From Achromobacter sp. ASV32 (GTDB lineage: Bacteria > Pseudomonadota > Gammaproteobacteria > Burkholderiales > Burkholderiaceae_B), in assembly GCF_016428805.1 (NCBI RefSeq), contig NZ_JAELTJ010000051.1, positions 1 through 37,336 of the forward strand: DNA of 37,336 nucleotides, written 5' to 3'. Under the pieces are notes generated by a model, which was not told where the DNA came from, searched no databases, and saw only the letters and a program-made list of their open reading frames with translations. Within the stretch, counting starts at the first letter, position 1. Each line of letters begins with the position of its first letter. Below, piece by piece: positions 23,823-32,664 of the stretch. Both the position numbers and the translations under genes were made by a program.

Positions 23823-26393
23823 TCAGATGTATCGGCTGATCCAATAACGCGTTTTCTGGGGTAACCGCCGCCAGCAGAACCGCAGGCAGGTATAACCAAT
23901 CTTGCGCAGCTCCAACCGCAGCAACTTCCAGACCGAAGGCGGCACCACATATTTCAGCGGCAATTCGCTCACCACGGCTTCGCGCTTCAGCCCCTGCTTC
24001 AGGATTGAATCCAGCAGCAGCCAGGCTTGCGCGTCCACCGACGACAGCTGACGCAGGGCACCGCCCCTACTCTGCGACATCGCCGGCACGCTGTAAAGCT
24101 GACAACGAGGCCGGTGCAGATAACGCGCCTCAAGATCGCTATCCACCCCCGCCACAAAATTCCTGTAGGAATACCTGCCGCTGCCGATGATGTCGCGATA
24201 GGCCCGACTGGTCAGCTGCTCCAGATAATCCAGGTCTTCCAGCTTGGCGAAGACTTCGTCGATGTTCGAATAATCCTGGCGTAGCGCGATGTAATGCACA
24301 CCGGCTTCCAATACACCCGAATATTCGCCCTCGAACAGTACCAAGGCCGTCCCCAAGCGCACCGCCTCGAAGATCTTGGGCGAAATTTGGTTCATCTTGA
24401 TGTTGCGCTCAAGAGGCTCCAACAATTGCCGATGGACGTCGTCAAACGAAGCCCCCTGCTGCGTCCGCAGCAGATCGTCAATCCGACCCCGCAATGTGCC
24501 ATCGAAATCGAACACGTTCGAGCCGCTTTCGGTGCCCAGCGTAGAACGCGCTGAGCCCAGGAAACGATACCAGTCCGCACCATAGATGCGCTTGCTGTCG
24601 TCGACTTCGATGTCGACGTTCAGGCCACGCTCGTCTGCCAGCTTGCGGACATCGACGCCGATTTTGTACTTCTGCCACCCCAGGGTTCCATAGAAATAGG
24701 GCAACATGCGGCCGCGGTAGGCGATCCGAACGTGCCGGTCGCGCAGCGGTATTTGATACTTGTACAGGTGCGGATCTTCCGGCACATACCCCGTCAGCGT
24801 CGGCAGGAAGTCTGTGAAAGGGAATCGCGCCCGCGGGTAGACGTATTCGAGATATTTGTTCGGAACGCAGGTGTAGACAATGTCGAAGCCAATGCGGTCC
24901 ATCCATTTGCGAGCGACTTCAGTTGTGTCGTACTCGTCCTGGATAAACAATACCTTCAAGCCGCGGAAGCGCTCCAGCGCCTTGGCGACCACTTCGGAAA
25001 GGTGATTCTCGATGGACACGCGGATCGAGTAATGCACCATAGCAACGTCGTACGCGCTCAGGTCAGGCTCCGGCCAGGCATCGCCATACGGTGTACCGCC
25101 CGTCGCAGGCATGAAATGGAAACTGTGGCGCGAATACAGCGCGAATGCTTCAGCATGCTCCGCGATCGTACTAACGTGCGTTGACCGGTCGTCGTACAGC
25201 ATGACCGCATTCAGGCGGCCTGGTACGGGCCGGTCACGACACTCCTGCAAACCTTGGAGTATCTGGCGCTGCACGTACGCGAAACGCGTGTCGTACGAGA
25301 CCAGTGCCGCCGCCTCATCGCGCAGGCGCAGCATCAGTGGATCATGGCGGGTAGGCCCCGCCGTCACGATCGCGGCAGCGAACGCCTCAGCCGTAGTAGC
25401 GGTCTTGAACAGCTCCGGCTGCCGCTCCAGTGCCGAAATCGGCACGGTCACTACCGGCAAGCCACAAGCCACATATTCGTAGGCCTTCAAGGGCAACGAA
25501 TTACGAATCCACTCGTCGGCGATGTAGGGGATCAGCCCGACTGACGCCATACACATTTTCTTGCTGAACTCCGTCGCCTCGAGTTCGCCGAAATACTTGA
25601 CGTTAGGGTGGCTCAGCAGCAGCTTCCAACCCTCCAGGCCCTCCTGCACCTTGCCGCAGAACCAGAAGGTCCAATCCGGCAACTGATGCGCCAGACTGTG
25701 CAACAAATCAAAATCGAGCCGCTTGTTGATGCCACCCTGGAAAATGGCGATCTTGCCGTTGCCAGGGTCAACCGCAACAGAGCGGCGTAGAGCCGCCAAG
25801 AATTGATGATCGCAGCCGTTTTCTGCAACCACTAAGTTGCCGCCGTAGCCACCAATGTCTCGGTACGCGCGGCCGACACCGTCGCTTACCGCTACCACCA
25901 GGTCAATGGAAGAGTGCAGCAGACTGCGCAGCGCTTCAGATATGGATTGCTGATTCAGACTCCAGCCTTCGCTGGGCGTGAAATAGTCCTCGGTAGCGTG
26001 ATAGACCGTGTATGCGTTGGGCAGTGCATCTATCAGCGGCTGATAGTGACAACAATCGTATATCCACAGCAAAGGGCGTCGGATGCCACGGCTCTGCAGC
26101 AGATCCAGGAACGCCGTCACGGTTTCCGGAGTATTGCTGGAGGTGCAATGCACCACATCCAGACCCTCGACCTCGCTGCGCTCTACCATGGGCGGGGCAC
26201 CGGGCGATTCCCACGGCTGCACGAACAATACGGGAAGCTGTTTCGCGAAACGAGTCGCGTAGTGATATCGGTTGCTGCGTGGCTCGGTGTGCCAATTCGA
26301 CCAGGTAAACATGATCACCGCATCGAATTCCTGCGAGAGCAGTTCGGCGGCCGAGGGAGTTGGGGTAAGGACGGCGGATTGCGTAAGAGTCAT
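23823..26393 (-). CDS. Two-domain glycosyltransferase (tandem GT-B modules)
   Basis: 856 residues, twice the length of a single GT-B enzyme. Residues about 25-390 form one module (FDAVIMFTWSNWHTEPRSNR, then VVAENGCDHQF and LKAYEYVACGLPVVTVPI). Residues about 400-800 form a second, different module (NAVMLYDDRSTHVSTIAEH to NQISPKIFEAVRLGTALVLF and EGEYSGVLEAGVHYIAL). The last 50 residues are basic and aromatic. It may add two sugars in sequence or alternate them. It is the first gene of the minus-strand block, with nothing coding for 800 bases upstream, so the block promoter should be in 26394-26700. Substrates cannot be predicted. Confidence 0.8.
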   Translation of the reverse strand: MTLTQSAVLTPTPSAAELLSQEFDAVIMFTWSNWHTEPRSNRYHYATRFAKQLPVLFVQPWESPGAPPMVERSEVEGLDVVHCTSSNTPETVTAFLDLLQSRGIRRPLLWIYDCCHYQPLIDALPNAYTVYHATEDYFTPSEGWSLNQQSISEALRSLLHSSIDLVVAVSDGVGRAYRDIGGYGGNLVVAENGCDHQFLAALRRSVAVDPGNGKIAIFQGGINKRLDFDLLHSLAHQLPDWTFWFCGKVQEGLEGWKLLLSHPNVKYFGELEATEFSKKMCMASVGLIPYIADEWIRNSLPLKAYEYVACGLPVVTVPISALERQPELFKTATTAEAFAAAIVTAGPTRHDPLMLRLRDEAAALVSYDTRFAYVQRQILQGLQECRDRPVPGRLNAVMLYDDRSTHVSTIAEHAEAFALYSRHSFHFMPATGGTPYGDAWPEPDLSAYDVAMVHYSIRVSIENHLSEVVAKALERFRGLKVLFIQDEYDTTEVARKWMDRIGFDIVYTCVPNKYLEYVYPRARFPFTDFLPTLTGYVPEDPHLYKYQIPLRDRHVRIAYRGRMLPYFYGTLGWQKYKIGVDVRKLADERGLNVDIEVDDSKRIYGADWYRFLGSARSTLGTESGSNVFDFDGTLRGRIDDLLRTQQGASFDDVHRQLLEPLERNIKMNQISPKIFEAVRLGTALVLFEGEYSGVLEAGVHYIALRQDYSNIDEVFAKLEDLDYLEQLTSRAYRDIIGSGRYSYRNFVAGVDSDLEARYLHRPRCQLYSVPAMSQSRGGALRQLSSVDAQAWLLLDSILKQGLKREAVVSELPLKYVVPPSVWKLLRLELRKIGYTCLRFCWRRLPQKTRYWISRYI

Positions 26394-26686
26394 GTTGTTT
26401 TATTCGAAGATGGTCATGGACTTAGCACTATCTGAAGCCTGGTGGTCGAGCACCCTCACTACCCTTGGCACGGCGGAGCATTCTCAAGCCGGCATGGATA
26501 ATAAGCGTCGCTACGACCGACACGTGCACGAGCCGCGCAGTAGGCGGCGAGGCCCGGCGAATCAGAGGTTTCCCGTCACCCTCAATAGCGATGCTCAGAC
26601 AGAACCCTAGACAACGATCCCATAGATTAAGGATGTGGGAACAGTAAGTTAGGGACAAATCCCGTTTATCGAAACCGAGCATATCG

Positions 26687-26974
26687 TTAGTGAGCCTGAA
26701 CTTTATGGGAATTGCATGACCGCGGGACGGATACAGCAACAAGAACAACCCGTCCCGGCCCAAGGCCAGCGGCAACATGCCGGCCTCCGCGCGGCTCCCG
26801 CAGTGTGCTGGCGGCCGCCAGAACCTCGATCCGGGCCACTTCGAATGCGACGCGAGTCGTATCGTCGCATTCGGCAGCCCGGATTTTAGTACGGATGACC
26901 AGATCCCCCGGCCCCTCGAGCAGCATCCACCCGGCAGTGGTGTCACCTTGCAACAATTGCAGGCTTTGGAGCAC
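26687..26974 (-). CDS. Doubtful 95-residue ORF, possible gene remnant
   Basis: The first half reads like real protein (LQLLQGDTTAGWMLLEGPGD, then LVIRTKIRAAECDDTTRVAF and EVARIEVLAAA), with GC-ending codons frequent there, but the second half turns into Arg/Gly/Val-rich sequence typical of chance translation. No Shine-Dalgarno sequence precedes the ATG. It may be the surviving piece of a gene broken when the polysaccharide block was inserted. I do not recognise the family. Confidence 0.25.
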   Translation of the reverse strand: MLQSLQLLQGDTTAGWMLLEGPGDLVIRTKIRAAECDDTTRVAFEVARIEVLAAASTLREPRGGRHVAAGLGPGRVVLVAVSVPRSCNSHKVQAH

Positions 26975-27127
26975 TCATCCTAGGGCGACGGAACGCTTGG
27001 CTTGTTCTCATCGCAGATCCTCGGGGCCAGCGGCATGCATTATGGATCACCCTATGGGGCAAGAATATGGAATAGCACTCATTACCCCTTATATCATCAT
27101 CCCGGGCTGGATTTTCTTTCCGTACCC

Positions 27128-27156
27128 TTGGCGTTTCCCGGATTTGAGTCCACAAT
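27128..27156 (+). promoter_or_regulatory. Weak sigma70-like promoter upstream of the CoxG-like gene
   Basis: TTGGCG (27128-27133), a 17-base spacer and CACAAT (27151-27156) each match consensus at 4 of 6 positions. The ribosome binding site AAGGAG (27178-27183) lies 6 bases before the ATG at 27190, giving a short leader. Confidence 0.3.
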
Positions 27157-27189
27157 CAATTCATAACGACGCCTGAAAAGGAGACAGCC

Positions 27190-27759
27190 ATGCGCATTGC
27201 AGATGCCCAGTGGATTCCTTCAACCCAGCACCAGACTTGGGATGCGTTGACCGATCCCGCCGTGCTGCAGCGATGCATCCCCGGCTGCGTCGAAGTCGTC
27301 CAGCGCAGCCCCACCGAATACGGGGTCACGCTGCGGGCCAAGATCGCCGGCCTGGATACCGACTACGAAGGCGAGATCCTGCTCTCGGACGTCGATCCCC
27401 CCAACAGCTGCACCCTGGTCTTCGAAGGCAAAGGCCGCGCCGCCTGCCTGGCCATCGGCACCGCCCAGGTCAATTTGTCGACAAAAGACCAGGGCACGCG
27501 GGTCGCCTACACGGTGGCCGGCATGACGGGCGGCAAGCTGGCCGAATGCGGCGAAGGCCTGATCCTGAAGGCTGGCGAAAAGATCATCTCGAAATTCTTT
27601 ACCGCCTTCATCGACCATATGGCCGCCCAGCCCCGCCTGGCGCCGCCCCCGCCCCCTCCCGAGCCCGAACCCCGCGGCCTGTCCAATTCCCGCTGGTCCT
27701 GGGTGCTGGTGGTGTTGGTGGTCGCCGTATTCTGGGGCTATCACACACTCTATAAGTAA
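27190..27759 (+). CDS. CoxG-like SRPBCC protein with C-terminal membrane anchor
   Basis: 189 residues. Residues 1-145 form an SRPBCC (START-like) domain of the CoxG type (QTWDALTDPAVLQRCIPGCV near the start, then GCVEVVQRSPTEY, and MTGGKLAECGEGLILKAGEK near 120). A Pro-rich linker (about 150-165) follows, then one membrane helix (WSWVLVVLVVAVFWGYHTLY, about 168-187). CoxG proteins accompany molybdenum CO dehydrogenases or related hydroxylases and help attach them to the membrane; no such enzyme is in the window, so this is an orphan copy. AAGGAG is 6 bases before the ATG. The next gene starts 32 bases downstream on the same strand. Confidence 0.88.
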   Translation: MRIADAQWIPSTQHQTWDALTDPAVLQRCIPGCVEVVQRSPTEYGVTLRAKIAGLDTDYEGEILLSDVDPPNSCTLVFEGKGRAACLAIGTAQVNLSTKDQGTRVAYTVAGMTGGKLAECGEGLILKAGEKIISKFFTAFIDHMAAQPRLAPPPPPPEPEPRGLSNSRWSWVLVVLVVAVFWGYHTLYK

Positions 27760-27791
27760 AACCCCTTAGAGCCGGTGATATCCTTGGCGGC

Positions 27792-29213
27792 ATGACCCCG
27801 CCGCCGCCGCCATCGCCCGCCACAGAACCCGCCCACTCCCGCCGCGACCTGCTGATGGGCATGGCGGGCGTGGCGGCCACCGTCGTGCTGGCCGCCTTCG
27901 ATTCCACCATCATCAGCACCACCCTGCCGCGCGTGGCCGAGGCCCTGAACGGCATGGCGTTGTACGCCTGGGTGGGCACCGGCTACCTACTGGCGACGGC
28001 GGCGTCCATCATGATCTTCGGCCGCCTGGGCGACATGTTCGGCCGCAAGCCCCTGATGCTGGTGTCCGTGCTGATCATTGCCTTGGGCTCGATTGCCTGT
28101 GGCCTGTCGCAAACCATGGGGCAACTGATCCTGTTTCGCACGCTGCAAGGCATCGGCGGCGGCATGATGATCGCCACCGCCTTCGCGGCCCCGGCCGACC
28201 TGTTTCCGGACGCCAAGCAGCGCGTCAAATGGATGGCCCTGGTGTCGGCCGCCTTTGCCATGGCCAGCGGCATCGGCCCGGTGCTGGGCGGCGCGGCCAC
28301 CCAGGCGCTGGGCTGGCGCGCCGCGTTCTTCATTTCTCCCATCGCGGCCGCAGTCGCTCTGTTCCTGCTGGCCAGGTATTTCCCGCGGATCAAGCCCGTG
28401 CATACGGGGGAACGCCGCATCGACTGGATCGGCGCCATCCTGCTGGTGCTGGCCGTGGGCGCGCCGCTGGCGGCGCTGGAACTGGGCTTCGCCAAGGGCG
28501 AGCATGCCCACCCGGTGATGGGTTTGGCACTGGCGGCGATCGGCATTACCGCCATCGCGTTGCTGATCCCCATCGAACGGCGCGTGGCCTCGCCCATTTT
28601 TCCGTTGCGGGTGCTGGCGGGCCGGGAACCGCAGCTGCTGAACCTGGCGGCGATGACCGTCGGGGCCGTGATGTTCGTGCTGATCTTCTATAGCCCGCTG
28701 CTGCTGCAGCAGGTGCTGGGCTACACGCCCAGCGAGGCCGGCTTGCTGCTGACGCCGCTGGTGGCGGCCATCTCGGTCGGCAGCATCATCAACGGGCGCC
28801 TCTTTCCCCGCCAGACCGAACCGCAGCGCCTGATGGTGTTCGGCGCCGGCCTGCTGGCCGTAGGCACGCTGATGGTGCTGCTGATCTCCCCCGGCACGTC
28901 GGCGTGGTGGATCCTGGCGGCGTTCTTCGTGAACGGCTGCGCACTGGGCTTTCTGCTGCCCAACCTGACGCTCTTCATGCAGATGCTGAGCGAACGGCGC
29001 GATGTGGGCGTGGCGTCCGCCCTGGTGCAGACGACGCGGGCCATCGGCAGCGCCCTGGGCACCGCCGTGGTCGGCATCCTGATTTCGCACGGCACGATAC
29101 TAAACGGAGTGCGCACGGGACTGGTGTTGTGTATTGTCCTGTGCCTGACCTGTGCGGTACTCGCGCATCGGGTCAAGATGAAGAATCTGGCCACCAGCCG
29201 GAACCAAGCCTGA
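27792..29213 (+). CDS. MFS exporter, DHA2 (EmrB/QacA-like, 14-helix) family
   Basis: 473 residues; a Pro-rich N-terminal tail (MTPPPPPSPATEP) precedes about 14 membrane helices. FDSTIISTTLPRVAEAL in helix 1 is the DHA2 motif D1-like segment (LDxTIVNVALP form), GRLGDMFGRKPLM is MFS motif A, and GIGPVLGGAATQALGWR is motif C, the antiporter signature. It probably exports a drug or metabolite using the proton gradient across the inner membrane. The EamA transporter starts 13 bases after its stop, so the two may be co-transcribed. The substrate is unknown. Confidence 0.9.
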   Translation: MTPPPPPSPATEPAHSRRDLLMGMAGVAATVVLAAFDSTIISTTLPRVAEALNGMALYAWVGTGYLLATAASIMIFGRLGDMFGRKPLMLVSVLIIALGSIACGLSQTMGQLILFRTLQGIGGGMMIATAFAAPADLFPDAKQRVKWMALVSAAFAMASGIGPVLGGAATQALGWRAAFFISPIAAAVALFLLARYFPRIKPVHTGERRIDWIGAILLVLAVGAPLAALELGFAKGEHAHPVMGLALAAIGITAIALLIPIERRVASPIFPLRVLAGREPQLLNLAAMTVGAVMFVLIFYSPLLLQQVLGYTPSEAGLLLTPLVAAISVGSIINGRLFPRQTEPQRLMVFGAGLLAVGTLMVLLISPGTSAWWILAAFFVNGCALGFLLPNLTLFMQMLSERRDVGVASALVQTTRAIGSALGTAVVGILISHGTILNGVRTGLVLCIVLCLTCAVLAHRVKMKNLATSRNQA

Positions 29214-29226
29214 CTCGGGATTTACG

Positions 29227-30111
29227 ATGCGCCGTCGCGATTTGCTGGACCTTTTGCTCCTGGCCGCCGTCTGGGGCGGCTCTTTTCTGTTCATGCGCGT
29301 GGCCGTGGGCGAGTTCGGCCCGGTAGCACTGATCGAACTGCGCGTCGGCCTGGCTGCCTTGTTCCTGCTGCCAGCCGCCCTGTGGCGCGGCAGGCTGCCC
29401 ATCATCGCCAGGCATTGGAAGGCCATCCTGGTGGTGGGCACGCTGAACGCCGCGCTGCCCTTCCTGCTGTACGCCTATGCCGCCCAGTCCCTGGGCGCGG
29501 GGTTCCTGTCGGTCGCCAACGCCGTGACGCCGGTCTGGGGCGCGGTGGTCGGCTGGCTGTGGCTGAAAGACAGGCTGCCCTGGGCGCGTTCGCTGGGGCT
29601 GGCGATCGGCCTGCTGGGCATCGTGGTGCTGGTCTGGGACAAGCTCAATTTCCAGGCCGGCGGCACGGGGCCCGCAGTGCTGGCGGCGGTATCCGCGCCG
29701 GTGTTCTACGGCATCGCGGCCAACTGGACCAAGCGTTTCCTGACTGGCGTGGATGCCCTGTCCAACGCCACGGGCAGCATGCTCGCCGCATCGCTGGTGC
29801 TGCTGCCGCTGGCGCTGGCCACCTGGCCCCAGACCCCGGTCTCGGGCATGGCCTGGGGCGCCACCATCCTGCTGGCCGTCGTCTGCACCGGCGCCGCCTA
29901 CATCGTCTTCTTCCGCCTGATTGCCAATGTCGGGCCCACCGGGGCGGTCAGCGTGACTTTCCTTGTCCCCGTCTTTGGCGTGGTGTGGGGCGCCTGGTTT
30001 CTGGACGAGGCCATCACGGTATCAATCCTGACGGGCGCCGGCATCATCCTGGTGGGTACCGCACTGGCGTTGGGCCTGGTCGGCGGCAAGCGCCGCGTTG
30101 CGGCCGGCTAG
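29227..30111 (+). CDS. EamA-family (DMT superfamily) transporter
   Basis: 294 residues with ten hydrophobic segments arranged as two EamA repeats (about residues 8-135 and 148-285). It begins with the typical LLLAAVWGGSFLFMRVAV and has PVWGAVVGWLWLKDRLPW at the end of the first repeat. Members export amino acids or metabolites. Its stop codon lies in the palindrome CTAG, which also contains the stop of rfbC on the other strand: the two genes converge and overlap by four bases with no room for a separate terminator. Confidence 0.9.
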   Translation: MRRRDLLDLLLLAAVWGGSFLFMRVAVGEFGPVALIELRVGLAALFLLPAALWRGRLPIIARHWKAILVVGTLNAALPFLLYAYAAQSLGAGFLSVANAVTPVWGAVVGWLWLKDRLPWARSLGLAIGLLGIVVLVWDKLNFQAGGTGPAVLAAVSAPVFYGIAANWTKRFLTGVDALSNATGSMLAASLVLLPLALATWPQTPVSGMAWGATILLAVVCTGAAYIVFFRLIANVGPTGAVSVTFLVPVFGVVWGAWFLDEAITVSILTGAGIILVGTALALGLVGGKRRVAAG

Positions 30112-30659
30112 CCGATCCGCACCCGGGGCGCCTGGCTCAGCGGCAAGCCGCGCTGGTCGGGTGCCGATAACCGAGGCGCGCCGTTCAGCGGCCAGGCCAC
30201 TGCCACCGAGGGATCATTCCACAACAAGCATTGCTGGTGCGCAGGCTGGTAGTACGCCGTGGTCTTGTACGACACCACGGCGCGCTCGGACAGCACCAGA
30301 AAGCCGTGCGCATACCCCTCCGGAATCCAGAGCTGCAGATGGTTGTCGCCCGACAAGCGCTGAGCGACCCATTGTCCGAAGGTCGGAGAATCCTGGCGCA
30401 TGTCCACGGCCACGTCGTAGATCTCGCCTTCGGTCACGCGCAGCAGTTTGCCCTGGGGATCCACCGTCTGATAGTGCAGGCCGCGCAGCACATGGCGGTG
30501 GGATTCGGACTGATTATCCTGCACGAAGCGCAATTCACGCCCCACGGCGGCATCCAGCACCGATTGCCGGTAGGTTTCAAGAAAGCAGCCGCGCGCGTCC
30601 CGATGCACTTCGGGCTCGATCAGCAGGACATCGGGCAAGGACAAGGGTGTAATGTTCAT
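30108..30659 (-). CDS. rfbC: dTDP-4-dehydrorhamnose 3,5-epimerase
   Basis: 183 residues, RmlC cupin family, at the usual length. HRDARGCFLETYR near residue 19, the catalytic-His segment VLRGLHYQ near 57, GKLLRVTEGEIYDVAVD near 70 and IPEGYAHGFLVL near 112 are all present, as is the YKTTAYY region carrying the catalytic Tyr. It epimerises C3 and C5 of dTDP-4-keto-6-deoxyglucose. Its ATG overlaps the rfbA stop by one base (TGATG). The reductase rfbD that would complete L-rhamnose synthesis is absent here. Confidence 0.95.
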   Translation of the reverse strand: MNITPLSLPDVLLIEPEVHRDARGCFLETYRQSVLDAAVGRELRFVQDNQSESHRHVLRGLHYQTVDPQGKLLRVTEGEIYDVAVDMRQDSPTFGQWVAQRLSGDNHLQLWIPEGYAHGFLVLSERAVVSYKTTAYYQPAHQQCLLWNDPSVAVAWPLNGAPRLSAPDQRGLPLSQAPRVRIG

Positions 30660-31552
30660 CAGAACGGCAAGCGCTTGAGCAGACTCATCAAATAGTCGCC
30701 ATAGCCACTCTTTTGCAGCGGACGGGCCAGGGCTTGCAACTGGTCAGCAGTAATCCACTGCTTGCGATAGGCGATCTCTTCGGGACAGGCGACCTTCAGG
30801 CCCTGGCGACGCTCCAGCGTGGCGATGAACTGGCTGGCCTCGAGCAGGCTGTCATGGGTGCCGGTATCCAGCCATGCGTGGCCGCGCCCCATGATCTCGA
30901 CTTTCAGGCGGCCCTGCCGCAGATAGGCCTGGTTCAGGTCGGTAATTTCCAGTTCGTTGCGCGCGGAAGGACGTATCCCGCGCGCCAGCTCAACCACCTG
31001 ATTGTCGTAAAAGTACAGGCCGGTGACCGCGTAGCTGGACTGCGGCAGCGCCGGCTTCTCTTCGATCCGCCGCGCCTGGCCGCCAGCGTCGAACTCGACC
31101 ACGCCATAGCGCTGCGGATCCTGCACGTGATAGGCGAACACGGTGGCGCCTTGCTGCCGGGCGTCCGCGCGCATCAGTAGCTGCGGCAAGTCATGGCCGT
31201 AGAAAAGATTGTCGCCCAGGATCAACGCGCACGGCGCATCGCCGAGAAAGTCCGCCCCGATCAGGAACGCCTGCGCCAATCCGTCTGGCGATGGCTGCTC
31301 CGCATATTGCAGATTCAGGCCCCACTGCCCGCCGTCGCCCAGCAGCTGGGCAAAACGCGGCGCGTCTTCTGGCGTGCAGATCACCAGGATGTCGCGGATG
31401 CCCGCCAGCATCAGTGTGCTGAGCGGGTAGTAGATCATCGGCTTGTCGTACACCGGCATCAACTGCTTGCTGATGGCCAGCGTGGCCGGGTGCAGGCGCG
31501 TGCCGGAACCTCCGGCCAGAATGATGCCTTTGCGTGCTGGCGCTGCGCTCAT
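30659..31552 (-). CDS. rfbA: Glucose-1-phosphate thymidylyltransferase
   Basis: 297 residues from the ATG at 31552 ([20 protein letters not shown]); a longer in-frame start at 31624 would lie inside rfbB and is rejected. The nucleotidyltransferase loop [11 protein letters not shown], the [20 protein letters not shown] block and GDNLFYG are as expected for RmlA, as is [16 protein letters not shown]. It makes dTDP-glucose from dTTP and glucose-1-phosphate and is normally feedback-inhibited by dTDP-rhamnose. It overlaps rfbB by four bases (ATGA). Confidence 0.95.
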   Translation of the reverse strand: MSAAPARKGIILAGGSGTRLHPATLAISKQLMPVYDKPMIYYPLSTLMLAGIRDILVICTPEDAPRFAQLLGDGGQWGLNLQYAEQPSPDGLAQAFLIGADFLGDAPCALILGDNLFYGHDLPQLLMRADARQQGATVFAYHVQDPQRYGVVEFDAGGQARRIEEKPALPQSSYAVTGLYFYDNQVVELARGIRPSARNELEITDLNQAYLRQGRLKVEIMGRGHAWLDTGTHDSLLEASQFIATLERRQGLKVACPEEIAYRKQWITADQLQALARPLQKSGYGDYLMSLLKRLPF

Positions 31553-32601
31553 GACGGCACGGCTCCCTGGCGGTACACACCAGAAACGATATCCGCGACC
31601 CACTGCGGGTTGTCCAGGTACCAACGCAACGTCTTTTCGAGCCCTGAATGGAAGGTCTCGACCGCGCGCCAGCCCAGCTCGCGCTGCGCCTTTGCGGCGT
31701 CGATGGCGTAGCGGCGGTCGTGCCCCGGACGGTCCGGCACCATCGCGATCTGCGTCTTGTAGGAGGCACCGTCAGCGCGCGGCCGCAGTTGGTCCAGCAG
31801 TTTGCAGACCGCCAACACCACATCCAGATTGGTACGCTCGCAATCTCCGCCCAGGTTGTAGGTTTCGCCGGCGCGGCCACGCTCCAGCACGCGGCGCAAG
31901 CCGCTGCAATGGTCTGCCACGTGCAGCCAGTCGCGCACGTGCAGGCCATCGCCATAGACCGGCAGGGGCTTGCCGGCCAGGGCGTGGTGGATCATCAGCG
32001 GAATCAGTTTCTCGGGAAACTGCCGCGGACCGTAGTTGTTGGAGCAGTGCGTGGTTAACACGGGCAGGCCATGGGTCTTGCCGCAGGCCCGCACGAGATG
32101 GTCGCTGGCCGCCTTGCTGGCGGAATACGGATTGTTGGGCTGGCAGGCGCTGGATTCGGTGTAGGCCGGCGCATCGGGATCGAGCGATCCATAGACTTCG
32201 TCGGTCGAGACATGCAGGAAGCGGAAGGCATCGCGGGCCGGACCGGTCAGATCCGCCCAATAGGTGCGCGCCGCTTCGAGCAGACCGAAGGTGCCGCAGA
32301 TATTGCTCTGGATGAAATTGCCGGCGCCGGCAATGGAACGATCCACGTGCGATTCGGCCGCGAAATGCAGGATCGCCCGGGGCCGGTGCGCCTGCAGCAG
32401 TGCCGTCACCAGCGCGGTATCGCCCACGTCGCCCACCACCAGCTGATGACGGGCATCACCCTTCAGGCTGGCCAGATTGGCCGGGTTGCCGGCGTACGTG
32501 AGCTTATCCAGATTGACCACGGGCTCATCACTCTGCGCCAGCCAATCCAGCACAAAGTAGGAACCGATGAATCCGGCGCCGCCGGTGACGAGAATGCTCA
32601 T
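31549..32601 (-). CDS. rfbB: dTDP-glucose 4,6-dehydratase
   Basis: 350 residues, extended [20 protein letters not shown] binds [14 protein letters not shown] carries the catalytic Thr-Asp-Glu, [15 protein letters not shown] the YxxxK pair and [20 protein letters not shown] is the RmlB-specific block. It converts dTDP-glucose to dTDP-4-keto-6-deoxyglucose. It is the first gene of the rfbBAC operon; the 63-base gap to the end of clsB upstream is short, so promoter and terminator must be compact or the operon may be read through from clsB. Confidence 0.96.
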   Translation of the reverse strand: MSILVTGGAGFIGSYFVLDWLAQSDEPVVNLDKLTYAGNPANLASLKGDARHQLVVGDVGDTALVTALLQAHRPRAILHFAAESHVDRSIAGAGNFIQSNICGTFGLLEAARTYWADLTGPARDAFRFLHVSTDEVYGSLDPDAPAYTESSACQPNNPYSASKAASDHLVRACGKTHGLPVLTTHCSNNYGPRQFPEKLIPLMIHHALAGKPLPVYGDGLHVRDWLHVADHCSGLRRVLERGRAGETYNLGGDCERTNLDVVLAVCKLLDQLRPRADGASYKTQIAMVPDRPGHDRRYAIDAAKAQRELGWRAVETFHSGLEKTLRWYLDNPQWVADIVSGVYRQGAVPS

Positions 32602-32664
32602 TGCGTAGTGCCCGAGAGAAGGCCTGACCTTCCAGCCTTGCAGTTTACCGCCGCGGCCGCCGGC

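Larger units (their letters stand above)
26394..27189. other. 796-base region without a convincing gene
   Basis: It separates the minus-strand polysaccharide block from plus-strand core-type genes. Both strands hold open frames but none starts well or has known motifs. The only protein-like piece is on the minus strand at about 26810-26965 (listed separately). The first 300 bases should contain the promoter of the two-domain glycosyltransferase. The last 60 bases hold a weak promoter and a good ribosome binding site for the CoxG-like gene. No tRNA, repeat or IS end is seen. Confidence 0.5.

Noticed and set aside
26428..26946. 172-codon minus-strand open frame in the non-coding junction
   Set aside because: No ribosome binding site, no motif, irregular composition rich in Arg, Cys and Ser, and it overlaps a slightly more protein-like frame.
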